A stretch of DNA of 64,000 bases from Sphingobacterium paludis (GCF_004364125.1 NZ_SNZV01000001.1:124001-188000), one strand, 5' to 3'. Positions 37,991-48,132 are shown, counted from the stretch's first letter. Made by a program: numbers and translations. The notes: generated by a model from the letters alone, not told the origin.

Positions 37991-38461
37991 CTATGCATGG
38001 CCATGCTCATCCCGAAGCGCTGCAACTTCCGCATGCGCATTTTTTTGAACTTCCAACTGGCTCTTGATCATAGCGGATAGTTCTTCAGGCATATCCTTTG
38101 CCGCCTGCCATACATCTGTATAGATCTTCTCGAACACAGCTTCGCCTTTTTCACAAGATTGAAGGACGCTGTAACGATCTTCGCCGGCAATGCTCACACG
38201 TACATCCATCCACATGCGATAGAGTTTTCCCATGCTGCTATTTGTTTCGGCAGGTTGCTCGCCTTCCCGCACAAGTAGGGGCGTCAACGCCGCTTTGAAT
38301 TGCTGCGACTGCTGTCCAAGCTTTTCAAATAATGATATGATGTCTACATCGTTTTCTGCATCTACAAGGTCTATTGCCTTGGCATATCCCGCTATTCTGT
38401 CGTTGTTGATGGCAATTAAATCCTTCAATAGCGCTGTGTCTTTGTCGTTTAAATTTCCCAT
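37991..38461 (-). CDS. PA2169-type four-helix-bundle protein (DUF2383)
   Basis: 156 residues, all helical, charged, without membrane segments. The pattern of heptad hydrophobic residues and the mid-part MGKLYRMWMDVRVSIAGEDRYSVLQSCEKGE match ferritin-like DUF2383 proteins. A stress role is suspected in the family but unproven. Confidence 0.82.
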   Translation of the reverse strand: MGNLNDKDTALLKDLIAINNDRIAGYAKAIDLVDAENDVDIISLFEKLGQQSQQFKAALTPLLVREGEQPAETNSSMGKLYRMWMDVRVSIAGEDRYSVLQSCEKGEAVFEKIYTDVWQAAKDMPEELSAMIKSQLEVQKNAHAEVAALRDEHGHA

Positions 38462-38566
38462 ACCTGCTCGCTTTTTTATTTAAGACAATGTTTGACCGGT
38501 TTTGATTGACGTATTGCATAAAAAAAGTATATTCTCATTTCTTATCCGTATTACTACCTCAGGCGC

Positions 38567-38597
38567 TTGAACTTGGCGACATAGCGTGCTATATTTG
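38567..38597 (+). promoter_or_regulatory. Promoter of the NUDIX gene
   Basis: TATATTTG at 38590-38597 matches the -7 box exactly. A TTG lies 20 bases upstream. The start of transcription would fall at or next to the ATG at 38604, so the mRNA may be leaderless. Confidence 0.55.
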
Positions 38598-38603
38598 TGC
38601 TTT

Positions 38604-39026
38604 ATGGACGAAAAAATGAAAAAACAGCTTTTTACCGCGGGGTTGATTGTACTTCGCAACAATGCTATATTGTTAGCATACAGCCGGAATAAGCAAGCGT
38701 GGTATCTACCCGGTGGAAAAATCGATGCTGGTGAATCTGCAAAGGAGGCCTTGCTCAGAGAGATCCAAGAGGAACTAGGATTAGGTCTGGACGGAGATAA
38801 ACTGACGTATTACGGTCATATTACCGCGGATGCGTACGGGGAAGAAAATCTGGTTATGGAGCAGGACTGCTTTTTATATCCCGCTTTGGAAGATATGCGA
38901 GCGAGCGCGGAGATCGAGGCCGTAGATTACTTTACGCTGGAAAGTTACAGCCGTCAAGACGTTCAGGTGGAGGGTGTTCTTGTAGCCTTCAAACGATTAT
39001 TAGCGGATAATCTTTTATCTCGCTAA
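38604..39026 (+). CDS. NUDIX hydrolase
   Basis: 140 residues from the ATG at 38604; the next ATG at 38616 is also possible. The Nudix box is complete: GGKIDAGESAKEALLREIQEELGL, with the Glu pair and the preceding Arg for Mg binding. It hydrolyses a nucleoside diphosphate derivative, substrate unknown. The promoter-like box sits only six bases before the start codon, which argues against the longer frame beginning at 38586. Confidence 0.88.
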   Translation: MDEKMKKQLFTAGLIVLRNNAILLAYSRNKQAWYLPGGKIDAGESAKEALLREIQEELGLGLDGDKLTYYGHITADAYGEENLVMEQDCFLYPALEDMRASAEIEAVDYFTLESYSRQDVQVEGVLVAFKRLLADNLLSR

Positions 39027-39049
39027 GGGTTGTCGTTGGTGCATGCTCC

Positions 39050-39550
39050 TTATTCAAATGTTTTTCGCTGGCTATCACCCAGCAGATCGGTGGAGAATAG
39101 AAACTCTTTAATGTTAGCCCGTAGCGCTGGCGATGTAGCAGTCGCGTATTTTTCTAAAACGATCGCAAGATCCTCTTCTTTATTGCCGTTATATCCTAAC
39201 ATAGCGGGAGCATTGTGCTGCACCGTCAGTCGCAAGAAATGTATCTCCAACATACCTGGTTCTGCGTGGATAGCCTGTTCGAGGTAGTCTTTTCCTTTCT
39301 TGAACGCATTGAGCTTCTTTAGCGGCGATGTTACATGCTCGGGCCACACCGCATAAAAGGCGCCCGCGTAAGCAAGCTCCAGTGCTGTAGGAGATTGCAT
39401 ACGGTCAATTATGTCCAGCTGTTTTTTACAAAGAGCAGCATCTTTCCTTGCTTTTGGATAGCTCTCGCGAAATTGCTGAACATTGTTCTGGGCGTAGCTC
39501 ACCGAAAAAGTAGCGAGCACTATGAATAGAACGAGTAAAGATTTTCTCAT
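39050..39550 (-). CDS. Secreted helical protein, 166 aa, unknown
   Basis: The ATG at 39550 is preceded by a strong AAGGAGAAA ribosome binding site and opens a signal peptide (RKSLLVLFIVLATFSVSYAQ). The mature protein is helical with repeated Ala-rich helices, and its pattern recalls TPR-like periplasmic proteins, but no repeat consensus is clear. It faces the NUDIX gene with a 23-base gap between stop codons. Confidence 0.75.
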   Translation of the reverse strand: MRKSLLVLFIVLATFSVSYAQNNVQQFRESYPKARKDAALCKKQLDIIDRMQSPTALELAYAGAFYAVWPEHVTSPLKKLNAFKKGKDYLEQAIHAEPGMLEIHFLRLTVQHNAPAMLGYNGNKEEDLAIVLEKYATATSPALRANIKEFLFSTDLLGDSQRKTFE

Positions 39551-39713
39551 GTCGATTTCTCCTTGTCTTAGGTTAACGTGAAATATACAGAATAGTTTCC
39601 ACGACTTGTTTTCCATAAATTGTTTCCATTTTCACGATTTGTTGATCGAAATTGTTTTGCATTTGCGCAGTTTTGCTATTTGTCGAATCAAAAGGTCGTG
39701 TTCCAATAACAAT

Positions 39714-39747
39714 TTTGGATCTGTTTCCGGATTTCGCTTAATATTTG
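39714..39747 (+). promoter_or_regulatory. Possible promoter of the amino acid permease
   Basis: TTTTGG at 39713-39718 and TAATATTTG at 39739-39747 stand about 21 bases apart. The second element has one extra base compared with TAnnTTTG. It lies 29 bases before the ATG. Confidence 0.4.
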
Positions 39748-39776
39748 TAGGTTTGATAAGCAAAAAGCCTTAAAAT

Positions 39777-41165
39777 ATGAAACGTCAATTAACGCTGTGG
39801 GATGCAATAATGATTGTGATGGGTTCCATGATCGGAAGTGGTATTTTTATCGTCAGTTCTGACATGATGCGGCAACTTGGATCCGGATATTGGCTTTTTA
39901 CGGTGTGGATTTTGACGGCGGTAGCGACGGTCTCTGCGGCGATATGTTATGGTGAGCTGTCTTCTATGTATCCGCGGGCTGGCGGTCAGTATGCCTATCT
40001 AAAAGAAATTTTTGGTCGTATGACTGGATTTCTCTATGGGTGGAGTCTTTTTGCAGTGATCCAAACGGGTACGATCGCAGCGGTTGCAGTCGCTTTCGGT
40101 AAATTCGCAGGCTATATCTTTCCCGCTTTGAACGATGCGGCGCCCATTTATCAACACGGTACATTTATGATTACCTGGATGCAAATCGTTGCTATCGGCG
40201 TGATCCTTTTACTCACTTATATCAATACAAGAGGACTGCATTCCGGCAAATTAGTGCAGTCTATTTTCACGGCTGCCAAAATTATCGCATTGGTGGCGCT
40301 GGTATTTGGTGGTATCAATCTCATGCAAAAAAGCTTATTTGCGGAAAATATGCAATTCGGCTGGTCAGCTTTTCAACATACTGGGGAAGGGGGAGGATGG
40401 AACGCTATTGATGGCACGACCTTGTTGGGAGGTATAGCGGCGGCCATGGTCGGAGCAATTTTTAGTAGCGTGGCGTGGGAAAACGTTACGTTTATATCCG
40501 GGGAAGTGAAAAATCCAGAGCGTAACATTGTACGGGCGATGGTCATTGGAACCTCGCTTGTCATGCTACTTTATCTGTTGTGCAACTACGTTTACACAGC
40601 AACGCTCACACGTGATGAAATAGCCTTTGCAGCAAACGACCGGGTGGCTATAGCCGCAGCAGAAAAATTATTGGGTAAACACGGAACGCTAGCCATGGCG
40701 CTATTGGTTATGGTGTCTACCTTCGGTTGTGTGAACGGCTTGGTACTTTCCGGAGCGAGGGTTTTTCAAACGATGGCCAAAGATCGTCTTTTTTTAAAAC
40801 AGGTTATTCCAAATAATAGTCGAGACGTGCCCGCAAGATCGTTATGGCTGCAAGGCGCTTGGGCTTCCATGTTGTGCCTTAGTGGGCAATATGGTAATTT
40901 GCTGGATATGGTCTCCTTCGTGATTGTTATTTTCTATATGATCACCGTGTTCGGCGTCGTTTACCAACGCTGGAAGGCACCAAAAATGGATAGACCCTAT
41001 AAAACGTTTCTATATCCACTTCCTATCTTCATCTATTTGTTGATCGGCATCCTATTTTGTGGTTTGCTCATTGTGTACAAGGGCGAGTATACCTGGCCCG
41101 GATTTATTCTGGTACTGGTCGGAATTCCTATTTACTACGTTTTTAACCGGAAGGCTCATGTGTAG
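39777..41165 (+). CDS. APC-family amino acid permease
   Basis: 462 residues with about 12 membrane helices. The first helix carries the signature GSMIGSGIFIVSSDM at 16-30, whose GSGIF stretch binds the amino acid backbone. The PRAGGQYAYLKE stretch near 66-77 is also typical of LAT/APC transporters. Substrate unknown. Confidence 0.88.
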   Translation: MKRQLTLWDAIMIVMGSMIGSGIFIVSSDMMRQLGSGYWLFTVWILTAVATVSAAICYGELSSMYPRAGGQYAYLKEIFGRMTGFLYGWSLFAVIQTGTIAAVAVAFGKFAGYIFPALNDAAPIYQHGTFMITWMQIVAIGVILLLTYINTRGLHSGKLVQSIFTAAKIIALVALVFGGINLMQKSLFAENMQFGWSAFQHTGEGGGWNAIDGTTLLGGIAAAMVGAIFSSVAWENVTFISGEVKNPERNIVRAMVIGTSLVMLLYLLCNYVYTATLTRDEIAFAANDRVAIAAAEKLLGKHGTLAMALLVMVSTFGCVNGLVLSGARVFQTMAKDRLFLKQVIPNNSRDVPARSLWLQGAWASMLCLSGQYGNLLDMVSFVIVIFYMITVFGVVYQRWKAPKMDRPYKTFLYPLPIFIYLLIGILFCGLLIVYKGEYTWPGFILVLVGIPIYYVFNRKAHV

Positions 41166-41268
41166 CACTGTTGCTGCCTAAAAATAAATGTTTACGCTCG
41201 CCAAGCATCGAGGTGGCGATGGTATAGAATTTGTATTGTTTCTCGGTAAATAATAATAACCTGTCTAT

Positions 41269-41673
41269 ATGGATACGACTACAGATCTGTCAAATTTAAT
41301 CTACCGAATCGATACCAAAGAAGCACTGGACCAGATGATCAATAGCCGGTACTTTGGCGAGCGTGTTTTTGTCGATCCGCCTACGTTACATACGGAATTG
41401 AAAAACCTCGTCAGGCTGGCAAACGACCTATTTGTCTACGGTGAAGAAAATCGGAGCACAAAATCTTTTTTTGATATTTCGGACGTTAGCGACTACACGT
41501 TCAAAGGACCATTTTGTCATGTTATGAACTATTTTTCGAGGAAGGTTGAATTTATTCGCAATGGTGCCGATCCGGGAGAATATACCGATGAGGATCTTGA
41601 GCATTTCTGCGATGATTCGGTAAGCAATCCGATGGTTCATTTTGGTAATTTCACCATCGGTCGTCGCCTCTAG
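41269..41673 (+). CDS. Hypothetical cytosolic protein, 134 aa
   Basis: No recognised domain. The mix is acidic (DPGEYTDEDLEHFCDD) with no signal peptide or membrane helices. It lies 103 bases after the permease gene on the same strand and might be co-transcribed. A short GGCCCG stem at 41693-41719 follows. Confidence 0.6.
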   Translation: MDTTTDLSNLIYRIDTKEALDQMINSRYFGERVFVDPPTLHTELKNLVRLANDLFVYGEENRSTKSFFDISDVSDYTFKGPFCHVMNYFSRKVEFIRNGADPGEYTDEDLEHFCDDSVSNPMVHFGNFTIGRRL

Positions 41674-41767
41674 CGCACGTAAATCGAATAATGGCCCGGG
41701 ATAGCATGCAGTACGGGCCTATTTCCAGCGCAGCCCGGGTGAAGGCTACACAGCACACACATCCCTA

Positions 41768-44056
41768 TCAGGGTGCTGTACTATTCATGGATTTAGCGAT
41801 GATCAATATAGACAACCTACCGAATACGTGCTGCTCATCCTGTTCCCAAGAGCTCGTCCAGCTTTCTGTGCTGGTGATCAGCAGATCATAGTGGTTTTCA
41901 AGGGGCAAGTTGGCCGCCTGTCGCTCGCTGCTGATCACGTTGTTTGGGAAGTCGTTTTCCAATTTGTGAACGCGTTCCGCTAACGGGCTTTGCTGCAGCC
42001 CGGCTTTCATAAAAAGCAACTCAATTTGTGAGTCGTTGCAGCGTATTAAGCGTGTGGCAAAGGACAAAAGGTGTAGATCTTGCTTTCCGAAGATGGGGAT
42101 CAGAATACGTTCGGCAGATTTGAAATTTTTGTTGATCAAGATTGCTACAGGGATCTGAACCTTGGTAATAATTTGCGTAAGTCCTTCGTCAAAACTATGC
42201 TTTTTGAAAAGTTGTTCCTTACCTGTTACGGTATTCATCAGTTTCTCCGGGTTGATGAGTCGCGTCGTAAAGCCCAACACATTACCCAGCAGCGTACCTT
42301 TGTAGATGGATTGTCCAAGCCCCACAAGAAGTAAATCAAAACGTTCTTCGTTATTCACGACGTCAATGATTTCTGCGTCAATGTCCGAGGACATTTTAAA
42401 CATTGTAGTAAGCTCCCTATCCAACACCTTAGACTCTTCAAAGAGCACTTCAAATTTTTCCCGCTCCAATTGATCGGTGTCATAGTGATGCAGTTTTTCA
42501 CTATCCACAATATGCATGGCGGTAATTTGGGTGTTTTCCGATTCTGTCTTACTTAGGTTGTGGGCTAGCCGAAATAGCGCTCGACCGGATTCGGGGTTGC
42601 TAAATGATATCAGGACTTTAAAATGCTCGGTTACCTTTTGGATCACAGTGTCTCCTTTTTTTCTTCGAAAAAGCCAGTCAATAAAGTCTAAGGTTGGCCC
42701 GGTCATAAACGTGGTTGCTAAAGCCATGATAACCATCATCGAAAACAACTCGGGGGTAAGCACCCCTAGGTCATAGCCAATGTTTAGGGCAACAAGTTCT
42801 GTCAGCCCGCGGGTATTCATCAGGGCCCCAATGGCGAGGCTATCTCGCCAGTTTTGCCCAACAAATTTAGCAGCGAGTGCACTACTGACGAACTTACCTA
42901 CCACAGCAACCGCAAAAATAAGCGCTGCTATTTTCCAAAGGTAAGGCTCGTTTAATAAGCCTATTTGTGTGCGAAGGCCTGTGAATACGAAGAATAATGG
43001 TAGTAACAATACGAGCGCTACATCTTCAACCTTTTCAATGAATATGTTCCGGAACTTAATGTTATCTGGCATTATAGCGCCGGCAATGAATGCACCGAAC
43101 AATGCATGTATGCCTATGATTTCGGTGGCGTAGGCAGACAGAATGAGCACCAGGAAAAAAATCGCCACGATGCTTTTGCTCAGGCTTTCTTTCGAACTGT
43201 TCAACTCGCCGATACGCAGCAAAAACGGGCGTACCACCCGTATCATAATGATGACATATAAGATGGCTAATACGATGGTGTAAGCCGCACTGCCAAACGA
43301 CCCCGCTTTGACGATGGCAATAACAGCGGCTAAAATACACCAAGCCGTGATATCGTCAGCAGCGGCGCAGGTGATCACAATTGTACCAAGCCTCGTTTTA
43401 TTTATTCCCCTTTCCTGCACGATACGTGCCAGCACCGGGAAAGCGGTAATACTCATCGCAATACCTGCGAAAAGGCCAAACGAAAGAAACTGCACGTTGG
43501 CCGGTGCAAACTGGTCGTACAAAAAATACGCTAACCCTAATCCCATAACAAATGGCATAATGATGCTCGCATGACTGATGACCACTGCGTCATGCGCCTT
43601 ATGCTTCAAGATTTTCATGTCAATTTCCATCCCCACGATATACATGAAGAGAATAAGTCCGATCTGACTGAGGAATTGAAGATTGCCTAACGACTCCTTG
43701 GGGAAAAGGGCTGCTGAAAATTCGGGGAAGTACATGCCGATGAGGGAGGGGCCAAGTACGATGCCGGCTATCATTTCTCCGATAACGGCGGGTTGTTTAA
43801 TTTTTACACATATCCAAGAGAATAGCCGTGCAACAAGAATAATCGTCACAATCTGTGCAAGCAGAATAGCCAGAGGATGCTGGATGTTATGAACAAGCGA
43901 TGTCAAAAAATCTGACCATTGGTTGTTGTCACCCGTTGGTATTGTTATATGTTTACCACTTTCCAGCTTTACGCCGTTGAGGATAATCCAATACATCAAT
44001 AGGGAAAAAACACCTATTATCCCCACATAAAATATCGCATTCCTGAATTTTCTCAT
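41768..44056 (-). CDS. Na+/H+ antiporter (CPA2) with C-terminal stress domain
   Basis: The ATG at 44056 (MRKFRNAIFYVG) is used; upstream codons are poor. The 762-residue product starts with 12-13 membrane helices (about 10-440). It includes VLGPSLIGMYFPEF and CAAADDITAWCILA, which holds the Asp-Asp ion-binding pair of the CPA2 fold. A cytosolic region with universal-stress-like halves follows. Cation exchange in the inner membrane is likely; the ion is unknown. Confidence 0.85.
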   Translation of the reverse strand: MRKFRNAIFYVGIIGVFSLLMYWIILNGVKLESGKHITIPTGDNNQWSDFLTSLVHNIQHPLAILLAQIVTIILVARLFSWICVKIKQPAVIGEMIAGIVLGPSLIGMYFPEFSAALFPKESLGNLQFLSQIGLILFMYIVGMEIDMKILKHKAHDAVVISHASIIMPFVMGLGLAYFLYDQFAPANVQFLSFGLFAGIAMSITAFPVLARIVQERGINKTRLGTIVITCAAADDITAWCILAAVIAIVKAGSFGSAAYTIVLAILYVIIMIRVVRPFLLRIGELNSSKESLSKSIVAIFFLVLILSAYATEIIGIHALFGAFIAGAIMPDNIKFRNIFIEKVEDVALVLLLPLFFVFTGLRTQIGLLNEPYLWKIAALIFAVAVVGKFVSSALAAKFVGQNWRDSLAIGALMNTRGLTELVALNIGYDLGVLTPELFSMMVIMALATTFMTGPTLDFIDWLFRRKKGDTVIQKVTEHFKVLISFSNPESGRALFRLAHNLSKTESENTQITAMHIVDSEKLHHYDTDQLEREKFEVLFEESKVLDRELTTMFKMSSDIDAEIIDVVNNEERFDLLLVGLGQSIYKGTLLGNVLGFTTRLINPEKLMNTVTGKEQLFKKHSFDEGLTQIITKVQIPVAILINKNFKSAERILIPIFGKQDLHLLSFATRLIRCNDSQIELLFMKAGLQQSPLAERVHKLENDFPNNVISSERQAANLPLENHYDLLITSTESWTSSWEQDEQHVFGRLSILIIAKSMNSTAP

Positions 44057-44244
44057 CGCTATCGTTTGACCAGTCCTTGTATGATGCAATGATACAGGTA
44101 AGGTATTGATCTGGCAATTTGTATCGTCAATTATGGAACAAGAGCGGAGTATTTTGTAATGAAGCGAGTGGATAGACCCTCGTTGCCGGAGTAGCGGTAA
44201 GGCTTAACCTATCATAAAAGCCCTTTTTTTGTGGGATGAAGGGT

Positions 44245-44826
44245 TTAACGAAATGGGGTCGGTTTCGTTCCAAGGGCGGCAGCAGCTGCAATTTCTTCAA
44301 TTCGCCGCCGTCTTGTTTCGGGCTTCTTAGCCAAGACGGTCCATTGCAGCAGTGCTTTTCTACTCGACTTACTGAGGTTGCTGAAAAATGAATACGCTTC
44401 GGGTGCTTTCATAAGTGCTGCTTCCAGATCGGCTGGAATATGAAAAGCCTCTACTTCGTCCAAGACCGTCCAAGATCCGTTTTCCTTGGCAATCGCTATT
44501 GCCCGGAAGCCCGCAGCAGCCATCAAACCGCTTGCTATCAACTGTTCAATTTTTTGTTTGTTAATCTTGGACCAGGTGCTTTTCGCCTTTCGTTTCCCAA
44601 AGAATTGTACAGAAGAATGTTCATCTACCGATTGTTTTATGCTATCAATCCAACCGAAACATAAGGCTTGGTCGACCGCCTCCGTCCATGGAACACTTGG
44701 CCTGCCGGACTTCTTATTGAAGCATATCATCCAAACACCGTCTGCTGTAGCATGGTTTTCCAGCAGCCATTTCCGCCAGGCCGTAGCATCTGAAAAATGT
44801 ATCTGTTGTATCTCCGTGTTGGGCAT
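44245..44826 (-). CDS. YdeI/OmpD-associated family protein
   Basis: 193 residues. The chain begins with a bacteriocin-protection-like part (WRKWLLENHATADGVWMICFNKKSG, DQALCFGWIDSIKQ) and ends in the KKPETRRRRIEEIAAAAALG tail that defines the YdeI family. Function is poorly known. It is monocistronic. Confidence 0.82.
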   Translation of the reverse strand: MPNTEIQQIHFSDATAWRKWLLENHATADGVWMICFNKKSGRPSVPWTEAVDQALCFGWIDSIKQSVDEHSSVQFFGKRKAKSTWSKINKQKIEQLIASGLMAAAGFRAIAIAKENGSWTVLDEVEAFHIPADLEAALMKAPEAYSFFSNLSKSSRKALLQWTVLAKKPETRRRRIEEIAAAAALGTKPTPFR

Positions 44827-44973
44827 AGAAAGGATATGATGTACACAAAGTACTTAAAAAATGGCAACGGATAAAAATATAGCGCGAATAAATCTTTAAA
44901 GCTACTGCCGTATAATGACATATTATCCATAAAACTTAATACCGATTTAACATGAATAGGGTTAAATTGCGTG

Positions 44974-45180
44974 ATGTTAATACTATTCATAGGCCTCGTT
45001 GCACTATTGGCTGTCGTAGCTATGTGCAACATGGATTCGATAAAGAAAGCCTTTTTGTTTCTGGTACTGCTATTTATTTGTGGACTGACGATTTACCTGT
45101 TCATCCATTATCCGGGTTGGTCGGCGATTGTTATCACCCTGATGATTATCGGCGGAATTCGGTTCGGTAGGGTGCGCTAG
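44974..45180 (+). CDS. Small membrane protein, 68 aa
   Basis: The ATG at 44974 is chosen; a GTG three bases earlier is possible. Two hydrophobic helices (about 1-20 and 27-45) and a final hydrophobic stretch give a small inner-membrane protein that ends in GIRFGRVR. No known family. It lies 48 bases upstream of the GNAT gene. Confidence 0.55.
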   Translation: MLILFIGLVALLAVVAMCNMDSIKKAFLFLVLLFICGLTIYLFIHYPGWSAIVITLMIIGGIRFGRVR

Positions 45181-45228
45181 CTGCCCGTGTATTTTTCATC
45201 TAAACTTGCTATCTTCGCACCATAGACT

Positions 45229-45732
45229 ATGGAATATACATTTCGAAAAGCAACCTTAAATGAAGGAAGCGCCATTTGGGCGATCTTGCAAGACGCCATT
45301 GAACGAAGAAAGGCAGACGGCAGTGCGCAATGGCAAGATGGATATCCGAACCCAACCGTCGTTGCGCAGGATATCGAACATGGGCAAGGCTTCGTTTTGC
45401 TTGATGGCGAAGAAATTGTTGGGTATACAGCGGTATTGATCAATGATGAGCCCGCCTATACGAACATCGAGGGTAAATGGCTCAGCGATGCGGATTTTGT
45501 CGTTTTTCATCGGGTAGCCATTAGCGCAACCCACTTGGGAAAAGGGCTTTCAAAAGTGATGCTTTCCGAGATAGAGAGATTTGCATCGGCGAATAATATC
45601 CGTAGTGTACGTGCCGATACAAACTTTGATAACGCTGCTATGCTAAAGCTATTTTATCGTGCAGGTTATAGGTACTGCGGCGAGGTTTATTTTCGCGGCA
45701 GCGCGCGAAAGGCGTTCGAGAAAGTATTATAA
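45229..45732 (+). CDS. GNAT-family N-acetyltransferase
   Basis: 167 residues. It shows the usual GNAT order: N-terminal FRKATLNEG strand, VLLDGEEIVGYTAVLIN, VAISATHLGKGLSKVMLSEIERFA with the acetyl-CoA loop, then DTNFDNAAMLKLFYRAGYRYCGEVYF. Substrate unknown. Confidence 0.86.
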   Translation: MEYTFRKATLNEGSAIWAILQDAIERRKADGSAQWQDGYPNPTVVAQDIEHGQGFVLLDGEEIVGYTAVLINDEPAYTNIEGKWLSDADFVVFHRVAISATHLGKGLSKVMLSEIERFASANNIRSVRADTNFDNAAMLKLFYRAGYRYCGEVYFRGSARKAFEKVL

Positions 45733-45764
45733 CATGTGGTGGTTGCTGTTGTTATATAAGCGCT

Positions 45765-46910
45765 TTAAAATGCTTCTCCGTTAAAGATATAAAAGTTAGC
45801 GCCTTCTCGTGTAAACCCTACATCAAAACGGATGTAGATATCTTTTTTCGGGAACAACAAATAACGCAAGCCTACACCGCCAGCTACCCGTACATTGCGC
45901 ATTTGGAAACCACCTAAGGTTGGGGACACCGCTCCTGCGGACGCGAACACGGAAGCGCCCAGCCTTTTACTGAAGCCGAAAGGCAACATACGGTATTCCG
46001 CTTGGACGGCTATCAGATTCCTATCGCGATAACGCCCCAGGTAGTAGCCGCGCATAAGTCGGTCGCCACCCAGCATCGTTAATTGGTTGAAGGGCACCTC
46101 TCCATGTAGGAATTGACCCTTCACTTGCCATGCCAAAACATTGTTTTTTGCTATTTTATGAAACGAGCGAACCTCCATATTGACGGTACCGAAGGAGTAG
46201 TCACTTACAAACCCGGAGAATGTCTTGAGATAAGCAAGCTCCGCAAACAACCCCTCCCGAACATTTAATACATTGTGTCGATTGTCATACACTAGACCTA
46301 AGCCGAATCCGAGGTTTTGGGTACCGTCGCCGCCGACGGGGATTGGATAGGGGCTTCCCTCTTCCGGCTGCTCGAAGTTAACGCCAGATAGCAGTTGATA
46401 ATCTAGTTCCGGGCCGACAAACAGATTCTTTTTTATCCGCCGGAGTACGCGTTGCTTAAAAAGCACCTGGAAAGCATCTACCACAGCCGGGTGATCTCCA
46501 GCTGTATTGGGGCCAATGCCGTAATAGGATAGTGGAAATTTTTGAATTTTGGTTTCTCCCAGAAAAAACCACTTATCTTGATCGCCATAAATGGCATTAT
46601 CCAGCACAATTCCATACTGACCTTTAAATGTGAAAAATGTGAAAGCCTGCATTTCACTGAGCCGATTTAATGTGTCACCTTTCGCATAAAATAGTTTTAA
46701 GATGGAGGCGCCCAGCTCTACACCCGTTTCCGGCGCCGACGCAAAGGTGGGATACACAGTAAGCGTTGACTTTTCTGCCGACGTAGTATCGTTGATAATG
46801 GAGTTAACGTAGCGACCCACCCAACCATTTTTAAAACCCTGTGCTTTTGCTGTGGATAGTCCTAAAATACCGTACAAGAAAAGAAAAAAGAATGGATTGC
46901 GCTTCTTCAT
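45765..46910 (-). CDS. BamA/TamA-type outer membrane barrel (surface antigen-like)
   Basis: 381 residues with a signal peptide ending in TAKAQ. The rest is a beta barrel rich in aromatic strands, with GLVYDNRHNVLNVREGLFAE and LGGDRLMRGYYLGRYRDRN, the latter like the RGY/LGRYRD motif of the BamA barrel. No POTRA domains are visible. Likely a free-standing Omp85 barrel; function unknown. Confidence 0.8.
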   Translation of the reverse strand: MKKRNPFFFLFLYGILGLSTAKAQGFKNGWVGRYVNSIINDTTSAEKSTLTVYPTFASAPETGVELGASILKLFYAKGDTLNRLSEMQAFTFFTFKGQYGIVLDNAIYGDQDKWFFLGETKIQKFPLSYYGIGPNTAGDHPAVVDAFQVLFKQRVLRRIKKNLFVGPELDYQLLSGVNFEQPEEGSPYPIPVGGDGTQNLGFGLGLVYDNRHNVLNVREGLFAELAYLKTFSGFVSDYSFGTVNMEVRSFHKIAKNNVLAWQVKGQFLHGEVPFNQLTMLGGDRLMRGYYLGRYRDRNLIAVQAEYRMLPFGFSKRLGASVFASAGAVSPTLGGFQMRNVRVAGGVGLRYLLFPKKDIYIRFDVGFTREGANFYIFNGEAF

Positions 46911-47508
46911 TCGCGTGTTTTAACATTTACTTTAACCGCTTAAAAATAGATAAAAGATGCTGAATCACCGTAAGGCTGATCCGATATTTTTTAAAATAAT
47001 TGACTAATATAGCCTGAAAGTCAAATAAGGAGGTTTTTCTTCCTTTTCCCAAGTGCGTCTTACTGTACAAAGCTTTTTTTCACGGTAAAAAATGATCAGT
47101 TGAAGCAAGATGCTTACCTGTACAGTATATACCGTGTTTACGCTAAGTCATAAAGCTTTTGATGTTCTTGCTCATTTTCGTTGGTTAGCGCTACGCCGCG
47201 TGAGCTTTGAACCCCTTCATTTGGTTGTAGGACGGTCTTTTTTTTGTATTTTTACGAAAAAACATATGCTGTTGCAGACGCTTGAGCAGGAAGTCGATAA
47301 CACGCGAAAATGTCTACGGGATATTCTCCAGAAAGTTACTCATTTTAAATTGGCCGCTGATTCACGGAAGATGGATATCTTACGTTTGTTTGTTCTTAGA
47401 CGGGCATGGCGGCATGGTAATTTCATGACGGATAGCTAGATGAGCGTATTGTCACGACGGGTATCGATTCGTTTCACGACCACGCAGCTTTATTAAATAG
47501 ATGCTAAA
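46911..47508. other. Divergent gap, about 600 bases, with one doubtful small frame
   Basis: A plus-strand frame at 47266-47439 codes for 57 residues (start MLLQTLEQEVDN, end GNFMTDS) without a known family; its coding potential is unclear. No other structure was recognised. Confidence 0.3.
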
Positions 47509-47979
47509 ATGAATACAGGATTTGAAATTCAGCCTTATGTTGGCGTTGGACCTCTAAAATTTGGTATGACACAGGAAGAGGTCGCAAAAAAACTGGGTAA
47601 ACCTGATTCTATTCGGGATCAGGGTGACGAGATCAGAGAATCTCGAGCGGGTCACGACCTACAGGTGGTTTACGCGAAGAATGGGGGTGGGATTGTAGAA
47701 ATGGGGTTTGGTAGTGGTATAAGATCATTGCACTACGATGGTATTTACGTTTTTGAAGAAAAGCCACTCGATGTGTTGACGCATATCACCGCGTCAGGAA
47801 GTAAGATTTATGAACTCTTGGGATTTTTAGTTCTCTTGGATATGGGCATCACCTTTACGGCCTTTCATAATCTAGACGATGATGGCGAAGATGATGATAA
47901 TGGAGAAAAAGCTGTAACCGTATTCAAATCAGGTCGATGGGATAATTTTCGAGATAGATTATCTGAATATAAGATTTAA
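47509..47979 (+). CDS. Small acidic cytosolic protein, paralog 1
   Basis: 156 residues, no signal peptide. It starts MNTGFEIQPYVGVGPLKFGMT, then QEEVAKKLGKPD, a pattern (GxGxLxFGMTxxEVxxxLGxPD) that recurs in single-domain proteins around polymorphic toxin loci; the link to immunity is only my inference. The C-terminal half holds the acidic stretch DDDGEDDDNGE before VTVFKSGRWDN. About two thirds of its residues are shared with the broken copy at 48872-49340. Two hairpin terminators follow. Confidence 0.7.
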   Translation: MNTGFEIQPYVGVGPLKFGMTQEEVAKKLGKPDSIRDQGDEIRESRAGHDLQVVYAKNGGGIVEMGFGSGIRSLHYDGIYVFEEKPLDVLTHITASGSKIYELLGFLVLLDMGITFTAFHNLDDDGEDDDNGEKAVTVFKSGRWDNFRDRLSEYKI

Positions 47980-48071
47980 ACCCGTTAAAATACCTCTGAC
48001 GGAATAAAAAAATCAGCAATATCCGTTGTTGCAGATTGCTCTACACGATTGCGACAGATTATTGAAAGGTC

Positions 48072-48132
48072 GATAAGTATTTATCAATTTTTTTTTTTTA
48101 ATATAAGTCCTAGTAGGGCTTATTTTTTTTTG
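48072..48132 (+). terminator. Tandem hairpin terminators after paralog 1
   Basis: GATAAGTATTTATC at 48072-48085 is followed by a T run. ATAAGTCCT and AGGGCTTAT at 48103-48123 pair with one wobble and are followed by nine T residues. They separate the paralog from the sigma gene. Confidence 0.75.
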
